Shown: positions 48,966 to 60,908, counted from the first letter of the stretch. The stretch is DNA of 64,000 nucleotides from Himantopus leucocephalus (GCA_003993805.1 RSEF01000004.1:75985670-76049669), one strand, 5' to 3'. A program made the numbers and translations. The notes: generated from the sequence alone by a model not told the origin.

Positions 48966-51109
48966 TTGCAACATGTTTTGCACTTGCTCTATAAATTTCC
49001 TTCAACATCCAGCAGGAGCTGTTTCTGCTGCAACTGTCAGAAAAGTAAAATATATTCAATTTTCTGACTTGTAAACCTCATGACGCTAATATTATGGTTT
49101 TAACAATTAATACAATGAGAATCATTAGAGGCCACAGGTGCCAGTTTCTTCATGTCAGTTCTCTATTCTATGTCAAAACCTAAAAATTTTCCTGTCTTAG
49201 ACTATGTGTGGATATTTGCTAGAAAAATAGATAAGCGTTACGCAAGAGGAGAGAGACTAAAATGCTGTGCTATGTACTAGCACCTCCCTTACTCCACCTC
49301 TCCTTTTGTGTGCTGCACCAAAGCAGCAAGAGTGAGAGACAACCTGCACAAGAGCCTCAGTGTTTTCTCCATGGTGACTGATGGCTGAAAAACCGCAACT
49401 GCCTGCTGGCTTTGTACTTCTACTGCAACGCTCTGCTTTGATGATTTTACAGTCTGCTAATTCCTTACCACTTTAATGGTCCTCAGGGATTATCACTACC
49501 GAAAGATGGAGTTAGGGCAATTCTTGTTTCTCTGTTTCGATAAAGAATCAAACAGATTTATTCCCAGTAGCCCACGAAGAGATAAAATGAGCACTGTGTC
49601 TGTTTCAGTATTTAGGTGATGCACAGGCCATGGGGTGATGCTTCTGGAAACAGAGGATCACCTGTGAACTGCAAAATGAAGCACTATGTGAGAAGACTGT
49701 AGATGAAAAATCTGAAAAGTTATTATCTCTGGACTAGTTTAAGGGAACACTGCTATGGATTAAGAGGAGGAAAAGAAGAAGAACTTTGGCTAACGTACGA
49801 TTTCTTTTGAGGCAGTGTGCAAAAATAAGGAAAGTAAATTCAGTCTTCCTGTCTTCAGCTTGTCCGTTTGTTTTACCTTGAATCTTCTGCTTCTTTAACC
49901 AAAACTGTGCAAAGTCCAGTCCAAAACAAGTTATAAATATACTGCAAGAAGGCCAGGGATTTATCCCAAGGCACAGAGCGTGACCCTAAGGAGAACACCA
50001 CAGGAGAATCATTGCCATAGACTTGCTGCCTTATCAATAAATTGCTATCTGGTCTCGACAAAGCCTTCTAAATGTGCCTACAAATTGCTAAAAGAGATTC
50101 TGTTCAGCTTGAGTCAGGGGTCTGAGGGACCCATATGTCCTCATCTTCCAGCATTATATATTATGGTAGCTCTGCCTCTGGTGTAAATCAAAGCAGAATC
50201 AGTTTCTAAAGTGTTCTCATTTTTTTCATTTTCCTTTTTACTAAAACTTTCAGAAACCGTGCTTGTCAGGAACAGCTAGAGCTTTTGTACAGGTGTATTG
50301 TGGATAAGTAGCTACTGGCAACCAGGTCACAGCTGATCTTTTCTTTTTCCCGTAAAGGACAGTGTAGCAAACTTGAAATAGCAATAAAGAGAATAAATGA
50401 TTTATTTTCATTGTAGATAAAACTCTCACCATCAGGTAGTAACTTTGATGTATTTGTTAGAAAAGAATGTTTGAATCATTCATCATGAAGAATTCCAAAG
50501 CTAAAAGGTCAAAGGCTTCTCGCATCTGTCAGAAAACAGTCTCCGAAGCCAGAAGACGACTGCTGGAAACATGCTTAGCCAAACTTGATTTTGGCCATTG
50601 GGAAGTGCTGAAAATGAGGCAAATAAAGTAAAAGAAAGCAGCCTTCAAAGTTAAAGGGGAAAAGTTATTTTCAGTTGGACATTCCTTAAGAAAGAGTCAT
50701 TAAATGGTGACCTCCCAAGAATACATAGAGCCGTGAAAAAGTATGAATCCTAATAAGACTTAAATGCAGACAGAGGTAAAATATTCCTGCAGCCTGCGTG
50801 TTGCCTTTTTTGTGTGTTTCACGAGATGAAAAAGTGATATTAATAAAACAGTGAGTTGAAGGGGTCTTGTGTGAGTCATGGTTGACAATTCAATGTGTCT
50901 TTCTGTATTACAATGTAAAATACGAGAGAAAAATGGTGATGGCAGATTTTACATAATAAGATAACCTAAGCTTGCTAGAGTGTCTGGGGATATTGTAGTA
51001 TTTGGAAACAGAAGATATTTAAGAGATATCTTACTGTTCTGGAGAATTTTTGTTCCCTGCAAATATTTCTGCCGCTGATTCTTCCTCTCTGCACACTTTT
51101 TACCTACAT
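48966..51109. other. Unique sequence, no gene supported
   Basis: Single-copy DNA. GCGTTACGCAA near 49235 resembles a PAR-bZIP/C/EBP site. A minus-strand frame (49873-50061) ends at a donor-like AAGGTAAAAC on the minus strand but has no recognised domain and no paired acceptor I trust. Confidence 0.45.
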
Positions 51110-51314
51110 TTTGCTTGAGAGCAAAAGCCTGAAATTAGGCCTTGAAAATTACTAGTTGCATTTTAAAGTGCGGGTTGTCAGAAACTGTGAAATCAATAAA
51201 CCGACGAAAACAAGATATTTTAATCTGCCCATGCATGGATGTGTATGCAAAATAAATCTTTTTACTGTCACAGCAACAGAGGTGTATTATTCCCCTATTT
51301 GCTTGAGAGCAAAA
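51110..51314 (+). repeat. 171-bp insertion with 17-bp target duplication
   Basis: A 171-bp core (51127-51297) is bounded by perfect 17-bp direct repeats TTTGCTTGAGAGCAAAA at 51110-51126 and 51298-51314. The core recurs in the same orientation at 51911-52081 with about seven substitutions and no indel. The flanking repeat marks this copy as the inserted one. The core has no poly-A end, no terminal inverted repeats and no TG...CA ends, so it is not an obvious LINE, SINE, DNA transposon or LTR. The 130-codon frame on the minus strand that crosses it is not supported as a gene. Confidence 0.85.
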
Positions 51315-51910
51315 TGTTCCATGGCATACATCCCTTGCCTTTTCTGAAGACAAACACTTCTTATTTCTTTGTAGAGTAATGTTATTCTTTTTCTTTCCTT
51401 TCTGTGCTGTTTTACTTGAACAGGAAAATTCTTGTGAAAAGTATCGATTTTTACCTCTCTTTCTTAAAACGATATGTAAAAGCATCTGACAGAACAGGGA
51501 AGTTGCTGAGAGAGTTTCATTTTGCAATTGTGTTTTTGTCTAAGTAGTGAATTGTAGATTTTTTTTGAAAGCCAGCTGCAATTATTGTGATTTAGATCTT
51601 CTCTCAAGGGTGGATGGAGTCCTGTTCCAGTGAGGGGATGGGTCGAGGCACTGGTACCACCTGGTTGTGTGGCAAAAGAAAGCGTAAGCCATGATGGACA
51701 GTAATAATGGGCAGGTGGTGACAGCTCGCTGGCCTCAGTTCCTTGATTGCTTCAATATCTCCTCACAATAACACAGTTTGTACTACTTGTGCTTGCTGAT
51801 TAAGTTGTAATTTTAATGTACATTCTGAACACTGTCTAGGAAACCCAAAAATAGCTTGATTATTTTATTAGTGGGGGGACATATAGGCTGAAATTTTGGC
51901 CATTTATGAA
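51315..51910. other. 596-bp spacer between the two 171-bp copies
   Basis: Single-copy DNA with nothing recognised, apart from some purine-rich strings such as GGGTGGATGGAGTCC near 51608. Confidence 0.55.
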
Positions 51911-52081
51911 GCCTGAAATTAGGCCCTGAAAATTACTAGTTGCATTTTAAAGTGCGGGTTGTTGGAAACTGTGAAATCAATAAACCGACCAAAACAAGAT
52001 ATTTTAATCTGCTCACGCATGGATGTGTATGCAAAATAAATCTTTTTACTGTCAAAGCAACAGAGGTGTATTATTCCCCTA
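51911..52081 (+). repeat. Second copy of the 171-bp sequence
   Basis: Colinear, about 96% identical to 51127-51297, and without flanking direct repeats, so likely the donor. It is followed by TTTG, the same four bases that begin the 17-bp repeat next to the other copy, and preceded by AA in both: small junction microhomology. Contains CAATAAA and AAATAAA hexamer-like strings and no ORF. Confidence 0.85.
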
Positions 52082-55000
52082 TTTGTCTCTGCTTAGACTT
52101 TTAGCTCTACTGTAGGCAATTAATCATGTAGGTGAAATACAAAGTCAAATGGTTTGTAATATAAATCTGAATTGGATAGGGAAAATAATAGGAGGCATGA
52201 AGAGAGTGAAAAGACTTTCACATAAAAAGAAGCCAGGGAGAGAAGTTACACCCGCTTTTTTTAAAAGGATAGGTTGGATATAGATGAAAGAAGATAGGAG
52301 TTAGCCATATTTCATGTGATGTGAGCTCTAGAAAAAGTAGTTCATTAAACTGCTTGAGTGATTAGTCTGTGGGACTTTCTGTAGCGTACTCAAGATCTAA
52401 AGAAACAGCCATGCACATCTTCGTCTTTATTTGAATCTGGATGTTTAAAATGCAGGTCTCTGCAACTGTGTCAGTCACCCTTCTAGAGGCACTTTTACCT
52501 TCTGTTGTTGACTTTAGGAAGTGGTGAGTACATTACTATAATTACTGTTGGGGTTTTTTTTTCTGTTCACTATAGAATAAGTGTAAGTTGATTGTATCAG
52601 AGATGTATATCTACTTCTGCCCAGAAAAATCCCACCAACTATTGCAAATATTCTTGCTCATCATACCAGTGAAGGGAAAAATCCCCAATGGCAGACATGC
52701 TCACTCTTCCACATATTTTAAAGGTATTTAGCACCTTTCAACTAACAGAAATTACTCTGTGGTGATCAGTATGGTAGATCTTTGTGAACGTGGGATGCAG
52801 CTTTGCAGGCAAGTGTTTCCAAACAATGTTCAATCTCAGGTGTTTTGGCACGCTGACTTTGGTACTCTGGGCAGGCTTGCATTTTTTTTCTGCATTCTCT
52901 AACCTCTTATGTTTTTTTTCATTAGAATGACTGAGAACCTTATTTTGTGCAGGGCAATATGAAAGCTCCCAAGTCTTAAAATCCTTACTCAGAATGGTAC
53001 TGGCAATATTATTAACTGCAAAAATCTGCTTCATAGAGCATGATTGTGAACTGCTTAAGGCAGGACTGTGCTTCTAAATTATTACAGGTTTGTTAAATTC
53101 ATATGTTCATGCAAGCAAAACCTTGTTGCAGAAAGCACTAGCAATCTCAAATCAAAGTATTTTTTATTTTGTCTTCTGTTAAGGAAATGAGTTTTGATCA
53201 TGTTGCTTGGACTTCTGTGGTTTCTCTAACATATGTAGCAAAATTGAGTCTTTCTGAAGTCTTGCTCAAGTATCCTAAGTAATGCCTAATAGTAAACATG
53301 AAGTCATACTTAAAAATTCTTCTACTTTTATAGTTTTATATTTCAAATGTATCAAATAAACAATGTTTCTATTTCAGTGATCATATATATAAGTATGATA
53401 TATGTATATACATATACTTCAGAATATTTCTTTTTCCTTTTCCAGATTATGACTAGAATATTATATTAGGACATTACTATATTTGGGTTCATATTTTTCT
53501 ATTTTGGTCTATTTCTATTTTTTAGACCTGTTTCTAGGATTTTATTATGGATTTCTTCTCATTTGTTCATGTTTTTCTTATTTCAGTCTCAACTTCTGCA
53601 TTTCTTTTTCATTTTTCCTACACTGATAAATATTAACGTGGGGAAGACAGTTAGCTCTGACCTCTTCTGTCACCTTACAAACCCTCCAGGGATTTGCCAT
53701 GCTGTCTCCATCTTTGACATCTACTTGCAAATCTTTTATGAGTGGTCTTTAGTTATGTGCAAAATTCCTTTCATTTCCAGTAGGGTTTTAGCTGATCATT
53801 TTATGTATGCATTATATGTGTGTATATATATAGATATGTATTATTTTAGTACACTTATCTATAGCTTAGGCTTTCTGATTTCATGCTTATTTCATTTTTT
53901 TTTTTGCTCCATCACACTCTCTTTCCTCCCCTTGTTATTTATATCTGTCTTTGTTCTCTATGAGCTTCTTCCTGATGCTTATATACATGTATGCATAATA
54001 TCTCATGTTTCTGGAAAACATATCCATTGCAATTTCCCTTGCTGATTTTTCCGTTTCTACTACTTTTTCTGGTAATGTCAAACTGTGGCATTAGCTACAT
54101 CACTCTCTGCCTGTCTGTGCCATACCTGGAAACAGAATAAGATGTCTGATGGAAAACTCTCTGTAGGGCACTGGAACCAATGGCTGACTCAAAACACAGT
54201 ATTAAAACCCCCACATTTATTCACTCAGAGCTGTTACATCCCAGGGAAAAAATGCCCAGTCTCTTCACCTGAGTCCCCTTCATCCTCTGCAATGTTGGAT
54301 GTGTTTTTCCTCACCCAGATATATCCCTCATGGCCTTAGACTAATCTTTGTGAAAAGTGCTTTGAGGACTGAATCACCATCTTCTCAGAAAATGTTTACA
54401 ATCTTTTCAATCAAAAGCTCTAAGATTTAGGAAACCATCCCCTGGCTTTCTGTGCAGTAATTACTGTTTTAGCCATCATCGTCTTAACTCAATTTCTTAT
54501 CTTTGGCTAATGTTGTTTCCTCATTTCCTTTTTCTATAGCCTCAGGCAGACTGAGATAGATGAGTCCAAAAAATGTAGATCCCTCTTCCGGACTGTATAG
54601 GAAAGAGCTTTACATGCCTAGTTCTTGGCAACAGTAGCTCTCAGTAAATGTGATGAGATGGCTTGAGTATGTTTTTCATAGCAAGAGCAAAGCCTCTCAG
54701 AGCACTTTAAATAGAAACTGAGTTACAGAATAATTGGGAAATGGCTATTATAACTCAAATTGTGTGTGTATCTGGTGAGGAAGGATTACAGAGAGCAGGG
54801 AGTGCTGTAATTTCTTTGGTGTGCATGTTCTCATAAATGCAAAGTGTTTTTAGAAATGCCAGTTGATGCTGAATTCTGGCTGGCAAGTGATAAATGCGCA
54901 GTGTATTTTTCCTACTGCTAATGCTTTTTTTTTTTTACCAGCTGGAACTTAACCTTATGCAACGAATAAAACTTTTTAGCATGTTCTTAAGGGCTTTTTT

Positions 55001-57274
55001 TTTGACTTAGGCTTAACCCACAGTGTGTATGCTTCCTTGCAAGGGATAAAAATATTCTATTTTATGTTTTTGAGTTAGTGTAGAAATTCTGGAGGTAAAA
55101 AAAATAGTTTTTAAAATTATTTTTTATTTATTAATTAAAATTCTGCAGAATTTTCAATGTATGTGTTTCTGAGCTAACCCAAGAAGTGATTTCTGCTAGT
55201 GGGAATAATTCTGTAAATCCTAAGAACTATCAAGTCTGCAGTAAAAGCAGCATTTATGTGTCCAACTTAATCTGTAGTAATATGATTCCTGCACATGGAT
55301 CCTTATACCTAAATCTGTTTTCAAAAACTGGGCCTCATTTGGTATTCTGACATGCCTATTGGTACCAATTTTTATTTTATTTTATTCTCTGAATTTTTAG
55401 AAAAATCATCCCGGTTAGATGCATTTAGTCAGATTGTCATACCTGTAGCATATTTACCTTTACTTTTCTTTTGAATCTTGCGGAATCAAAGCGCGTATTT
55501 GTGCTTTGGATCCTTAACAGATGTTCCCATTTTGAATCCCCCAGCCAGGATAGATTCACTGGCTTAAATGAAGCAGGTACTGAAAGGTCACAACAGGCAG
55601 CTGACATATCTACTGACTGTTTGTTTAGCAAAACCTTTTCCGTGAATCATTTTTTAATAAATGCAAGTGAACACCTCAATATTTTGAGAAAGATATATAG
55701 AATATTTAGAGATTGTTACAGCTAGAATACTATGACTGTCCCATCTTTAAGTGTAATGATTCATAATGGATTTAAGAGAAAACACTAATGCATTTTGTGA
55801 CAGGAATAGCAATTTCTAGTAACGAGAGTTTAATAAAAGTAAAGAGACTGTCAAAACATACCCACTGACTACTCTAAACCCACAAGTCTTACAGAAAGAT
55901 ATAAACAAAAATTACAGATAACAAAAATATTTATTTCATTGACAGCATAAAATGACTCATTACCTGACTTATAGAATCCTTAAACTCCCCAAATTGGTTC
56001 ATGCTGTGCCTGATACCATTGCATACTAACTAGCAGATACTGCTAGCTTTCAGTATATTTATTCTTACTGCACAGTTCCTGTCCATACAATATATTTAAA
56101 AGAGCAAAGATTTTATCTTGCAGGTAGGTCAAAATAGCAAGAAAAAAGTGATATTTTTCTTGTACTCATTTTTCTGAATAGCTGAAGTCTGCTTTTCTGT
56201 AATAAGTCTGTCATTTCTGTAATATAACAAAGGCTTCTGATGCCGTGTTACTTAATTCTTAAGATTGTGTTAAATGTTTCAGGGCTCTTTGTTATACGCA
56301 GTAGAAGCCACTCCCACACAGCATGCTGAAAACGATAAATCCATTTCTATAAGTGTTTCCATTATTAGGCATTGTCTAAGAATTTTGATAGTCTTAGTTG
56401 CAAAGATTTCTGAATAGCTGTTGATAAAAACATTGATAGACAATATAGAAGGATAAACCAGGAATCTAAAACAAAGGAACGACGAGGAATTCTTTCCTCT
56501 GGATTTTTGCTGGAATTTGAACAGGAATGTGTTGTTGTCTGTTGTCCCTAGGCAAACAAACATTTATCCCAGTGTGGAAGGTTTGTATTAAGCATATGGA
56601 ATAGGGACAGAGAGCTTGTTTCCTGCATATTTGGAGCAGAATCGCTGACCTTTTGGGACTGCAATGTAGAAGTATGCAGCAACTAATCTCCTGGTACAAT
56701 TTCAGTAAGAGGTAGGACAGCAAAGGGAATGGAGTCCAAGTTCACCACCATGCTGAGCCAGGGAGCTGAGACAGACGAGTGCAGTCAGCATCCAGTTAGC
56801 CTCTGCTCAGTCACCAGGCTGGAGTCACCGGGGTTTTATCAAGACCGTAAAAAGTGGAGCCAGAAACTCTTGTGAAGGTGAGGGTGCATCTTTCTCTCCC
56901 CATTTCCTTCCCCCCGCCCCGAAAAGAATGTGGATAACTTTTTGTGTGTGTGTTAAACAGTGTGAAAGACGTGATTAAAAGAGTGAGGTGCCTTTTTATA
57001 TGTAGTACGGTAGTGGCTGGAGCAGTTCCTCGCCTTTCTTCCTGGTGAGCTTTCAAAAGGCCAGGGTTATATTTTACACTAGACATCACTGGCTGGGTTA
57101 CGGAGATGGACCTGCAGCCAGTGAGAGGAAGCAGGGTTCCTTACCTTTCCTTTCCCCTCCAGCTACTCTCTGTTTCAGGTTATATGAGGTGCAAAGCGTG
57201 GACTGCCTGCCCTGGCCAGAGGAAAACACCAGCCTCCTATAAATAGCTCTGCGGGCATTCATTTCATAGAGGGA
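52082..57274. other. 5 kb without recognised gene or repeat
   Basis: AT-alternating microsatellite-like tracts at 53382-53417 and 53812-53840. The plus strand is strikingly T-rich over about 53500-54060, which produces a 160-codon hydrophobic frame (53563-54045) best explained by composition. 56740-57250 is more GC-rich. No ancient repeat is recognised. Confidence 0.45.
56750..56875 (+). other. 41-codon ORF in good Kozak context
   Basis: An ATG preceded by TTCACCACC opens 41 codons, MLSQGAETDECSQ at the start, and stops at TGA 56873-56875. A donor-like AAG followed by GTGAGG comes immediately after (GT at 56878-56879). The frame has no signal peptide or domain. It could be a small ORF in the first exon of an unannotated transcript, but composition alone could yield it. 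Confidence 0.15.
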
Positions 57275-57348
57275 CTTGTCCCTGCCCATGGCAGGGGGTT
57301 TGGACTAGATAATCATTAAGGTTCCTTCCAACCTAAACCATTCTATTT
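57275..57348 (+). mobile_element. Short CR1 3'-end fragment
   Basis: About 74 bp: TTGTCCCTGCCCATGGCAGG, then GTTTGGACTAGATAATC, GGTTCCTTCCAACC and AAACCATTCTATTTGA. This is the extreme 3' end of the CCATGGCAGG tail type, heavily 5'-truncated. The terminal repeat is a single imperfect unit. Confidence 0.88.
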
Positions 57349-58566
57349 GAGTACTGTACAGTGGAGAGAGGAGGCTGAACCCTCTCAGCCTGTGGAGGAC
57401 AACGAAGTGCCAAGTCCCAGGGCAGTAAATTCTGGACAGAATGAAAGGAATTTGCTATTGGCATCCACCTTTTACAAGGAAATGGTCACCAGCAATGCAA
57501 TTTGCATGGTGTGGAGGTCCTCTGGAGCCAGAGATGGTGGAAAGCCCGGGTTTGTGGATGTGAGAGGTGCTGTTGCATAGGGGAGCGATCAGCATGCAGT
57601 CATGTCTGACTGGGAGACACCTGACCTGGTCCATAACTGCAACTCTCTGTGCCTTCTAGACATCAAAGCAGTTCCTGAATTTAATTTCTTTATGCCCAGG
57701 CAGTACCTGATTGGGGGGTAGGAACAGGGATAATGTTCAGGATCACGCTCCTGGCCTTCAGCACTTTGTCCTGCCCACTTGCAGATGTAGTGCTGTGATT
57801 CTCCCCAGTGCCTCACCAAGGGTGTTGGACCTAGGCCAAAATGGCTCTTCCTTGGGTAGTTTATTTCTTCGGGATAAGAGCTGGTTGAGGTGTTAATTTC
57901 CTTCAGCTGTAAAATAATATAAGCGGCTACTGTGTGAGAGTTATGTGTATATTTGTATTGGGTTTGCGTGGCAAGGTTTTCGTAGAGGGGGAGTTACAGG
58001 GGTGGCTTCTCTGAGAAGCTTCTAGAAGCTTCCCCCTTGTCTGATAGTTAGTTAATCTTTAGCTAGCTGCCAAGAAAAGAAAATTCATTTACCATTTCAT
58101 CTTTTGCCAATCCACATGACTTACGTTATACAGGGTGTCTGCTATCGTAGCTATCTCAAAACTCTTGCAGCTCTTTGCCAATGGTGGAAAATACTATGTA
58201 ATTAAAATAAATCATGACAAAGAGAGTTGATAATTTAAATGTTTAGAACTAGAAAGTAGTCCAGATTATAGCATGAGTCTGAATAGCCTGATTGCTCTAT
58301 AGCAAGTACAAAATTAAAAAACAACTCCCCTCTTCAACCCCTCCCCAAGAAAAACAACAATAAATAAATCCTGCAATAAATAGTCCTTCTACTCCTAAAG
58401 GTGGAATTTAAGGCTACTGAGCTAGCTTTACGTCCTGTTGTGTTCTTGTCTAAGGTGTAGAAAGGGGAGCACTTTTAAGGACAAATGAAGCAGGTAGACC
58501 CAGTCCAGTGCCACTTAGGCAAAGGTGACTAGAATGTAACATGAGTGTAACTAGAAGGGTAAGAAA
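57349..58566. other. Relatively GC-rich unique sequence
   Basis: 57350-57890 has higher GC and short frames on both strands without domains. An octamer ATTTGCAT (57500-57507) lies within the inverted repeat ATGCAA-T-TTGCAT (57495-57507), resembling a POU-factor site. An LTR-like scrap is listed separately. Confidence 0.45.
57955..58050 (+). mobile_element. Fragment resembling an avian ERV LTR
   Basis: The order TATTGGGTTTGCGTGGCAAGG, GGGGGAGTTACAGGGGTGGC, CTGAGAAGCTTCTAGAAGC and TTCCCCCTTGTCTGATAG matches what I recall of the start of a widespread avian endogenous-retrovirus LTR. Only about 95 bp remain; no internal retroviral region, tRNA primer site, polypurine tract or second LTR is present nearby. 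Family assignment is from memory, without a database search. Confidence 0.5.
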
Positions 58567-59090
58567 GTGCTTCATCCCCCGATTCATCAGTTGTGAGGCT
58601 GCATCTGGAGTACTGTGTTGTTTTGGATTCCCAGTGTGAGGAAGGTGTTAATGTAGTGGAGTGAGTCTACCAGGTGGCACTAAAATGAATGGAGTGCATA
58701 ATACACAAGGGGAAACAGGGAGAGATGGGTTTGTTCAGTCATAAGAAAACTAAATGGGGATCTTACTGCTGTTGTCAGCTAATGGAAAACCATAGAGAAG
58801 ATGGAGCTAGACCCTTCTTGGAAGTGAACTGTTAACAAAAAGAAGAGGACACAAGGTGCAACAACAGAAAATCCAATTAGATATTAAATATTTGTTCACC
58901 ATAAGAGTGATCAAATGTAGGAACGTGTATCCCAGAGAGGGTCTGTGTGGAATCTCCCTCCTTGAAGACTCTTAAAAATCAAAAAGGCAAGTCTCTGAAG
59001 AAACTGATCTAACTGGAACTGATATGAATCAAGGATTGGAGTAGATGCTCTCCAGAGGTCCCTTCTGGGACCTATATGTGATTAGATGAA
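58567..59090 (+). mobile_element. Diverged CR1 fragment
   Basis: A plus-strand CR1 3' part: CTGCATCTGGAGTACTGTGT (58600-58619) is the PHLEYC-coding block of ORF2, followed by a decayed body (TGAAGACTCTTAAAAATC, near 58962), TCTCCAGAGGTCCCTTCTGG (59049-59068) and a degenerate end near 59085. It lacks both tail signatures seen in the other copies, so it may be a third, older type. The left edge could extend somewhat further upstream. Confidence 0.85.
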
Positions 59091-59734
59091 CAGAATTATT
59101 ATGACTGTTGTCTAAGAAAAAAATGCAATAGCTCCTTTGACAGGATAACATTTGCAAATGTTTCTGAACAGCGCTAACTAGATATTATCTAAACTGAGTA
59201 AGGAAAAATCATTAAAAGTGATGAACCTTGGGGCTCTTCTCTGACAACAACTGGATTTGCACCTTTTATATATTATAGTATTCTTTCTGTACATAAGAAA
59301 ACATGTATGTGGTCATACAATCTCAGTGTGAGACAACTAACAATTCTAAAGTTGCAAGTGAAGACCCTGGCATACAAGTCAGGCTAGTTTTTGTAGTGCA
59401 GGTTTTTCTGCTAGGGGAATCAGAACTACCTCAGAAGCTAGGGTTGCAAATGATCGCACTGATTATTGATTAAATGGGGAACTGTATAATTGCTTTACCA
59501 CAGAACATGATTAATTTGATGTTAGTGGTTGAATACTGCTACAGGAGCATAAAAAAGGGTGCATTTAATATATGGGTTATGATTTCTGGGTTGATTAACA
59601 CTGGTTTTTTTTTGTGGTACTGAAGTTATACACACAAACACATGTAATTGTAAATAAAGTAATTTGTTTTAATTCCATTGTACATATATGTACATTTATA
59701 AGGAGGCTTTTAAAAATTAAAACACAAAAAGGAA
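59091..59734. other. Unique sequence between two CR1 fragments
   Basis: AT-rich DNA with nothing recognised. T9 near 59605; no exon signal. Confidence 0.55.
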
Positions 59735-60851
59735 GCATACAAGAGGTAGAAGCAGGGATAGGTGATCTGGGAGGAATATGGAGACAGTGTCCAAACATGC
59801 ATGGGGATAGTGTTAGGAAAGTCAAAGCCCACCTGGAGTTGAATCTGGCAAGGGATGGGAAGGGCAACAAGAAAGGCTTCTACAGATTTATTAGCAGCAG
59901 AAGGAATTATCAGGGAAAATGTGGGCCTGCTGCTGACTGTATCTGGGGGCATGGTGACAAAGGATATGGAAAGGGCTGAGGTACTCAACATGTTTGCCTT
60001 AGTCTTTTACATAAGACTGGCCTTTGGGAATCCCGCATCCCTGAGATCAGTGGGGAAGTCTGGAGCAAGAAAAACTTACCCTCAGTGGAGGGGGATCAGG
60101 TTAAAGAACCTCTAAACACATTGGATGTATACAAGTCCCATGGACTTACTAGTGCTGAGGAAGCTGGTCAATGTCATTGAGAGGCCACTCTTGATTATAT
60201 TTGAAAGGTTGTGGTTACTGGGAGAGGTTTCTGAGGGCTGGAAGAGACCACGTGTCAGCCTTCTATGATGGAATGACTGGTTTGGTGGATGAAGGGAGTG
60301 TAGCAGACATTGTTTGTTTTGACCTTAGTAAGGCTTTCTAATACATTACATCCTCACAGACAAGCCAAAGAAGTATGGACTAGATAAATAGGCACTGAGA
60401 CGGACTGAAAAGTGGCTGAACTACAGGGTTCAAGGGGTTGGGATCAGTGGCATGAAGTCCAGATGAATGTTGGTATACCCGAGGGTTGATACTGGGTCCT
60501 GCACCGTTTAATATCTTCATTAATGACTTGGATGATGGGCCACAGTACACCCTCAACAAGTTTGGAGATGATACAAAACTGGGAGGAGGAGTTGACAGAT
60601 CATAGGGTTGTGCTCCAATTCAGATGCATCTCAACAGGCTGGAAAAATGGGCCAATGGGAATCTCATGAAGTTCAACAAAAGGAGATACCCAGTCCTGCA
60701 CCTGGAGAGGAATAACTCCAGGCACCAATACCTGCTGGAGACCAAATGGATGGAAAGCACCTTTGCAGAAAATGACCTGCGGGTCCTGGTCAACAAACTG
60801 AATGTGAACCAGCAGTGTGTTCTAGTTGCAAAGGCAGCCAACAGCCTCTAG
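59735..60851 (+). pseudogene. Decayed CR1 ORF2 reverse transcriptase
   Basis: Several frames together show the non-LTR RT. LARDGKGNKKGFYRFISS and, after a frameshift, MVTKDMERAEVLN precede the RT core. FDLSKAF at 60318-60338 is the palm motif with the first catalytic aspartate, followed at once by a stop codon. TTTGGAGATGATACAAAA at 60561-60578 encodes FGDDTK, the catalytic two-aspartate box (F/Y-A-D-D in the family; alanine replaced by glycine). NRLEKWANGNLMKFN and AENDLRVLV follow in a 75-codon frame (60624-60851). At least two frameshifts, several stops and the missing C terminus make it inactive. Confidence 0.93.
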
Positions 60852-60908
60852 GACTGCATTAGGAAGAGCATTGCCAGCAGGTTGAGAGAGATGATCCTTC
60901 CTTTCTGT
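59735..60908 (+). mobile_element. CR1 internal fragment lacking its 3' end
   Basis: 1.17 kb of plus-strand CR1 ORF2 from upstream of the RT core to the segment after the palm. Similarity stops at about 60908 (GAGAGAGATGATCCTTCC) with unrelated sequence after it; the roughly 0.7 kb that would encode the ORF2 C terminus and the 3' UTR is absent. CR1 copies are normally 5'-truncated, so a missing 3' end points to a later deletion or rearrangement, or to an unusual insertion. Confidence 0.94.

Noticed and set aside
51135..51527. 130-codon minus-strand frame
   Set aside because: It crosses the inserted 171-bp copy and its 17-bp flank, so its left end exists only because of that insertion. The second copy is not open beyond it.
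53563..54045. 160-codon frame rich in F, L, I and S, looking like a membrane protein
   Set aside because: The underlying DNA is simply T-rich and includes an AT microsatellite-like tract. There is no conserved motif and no splice support.
57237..57246. TATAAATAG, a canonical-looking TATA box
   Set aside because: A single motif in AT-rich DNA, followed within 30 bp by a CR1 tail. No start-site or exon evidence.
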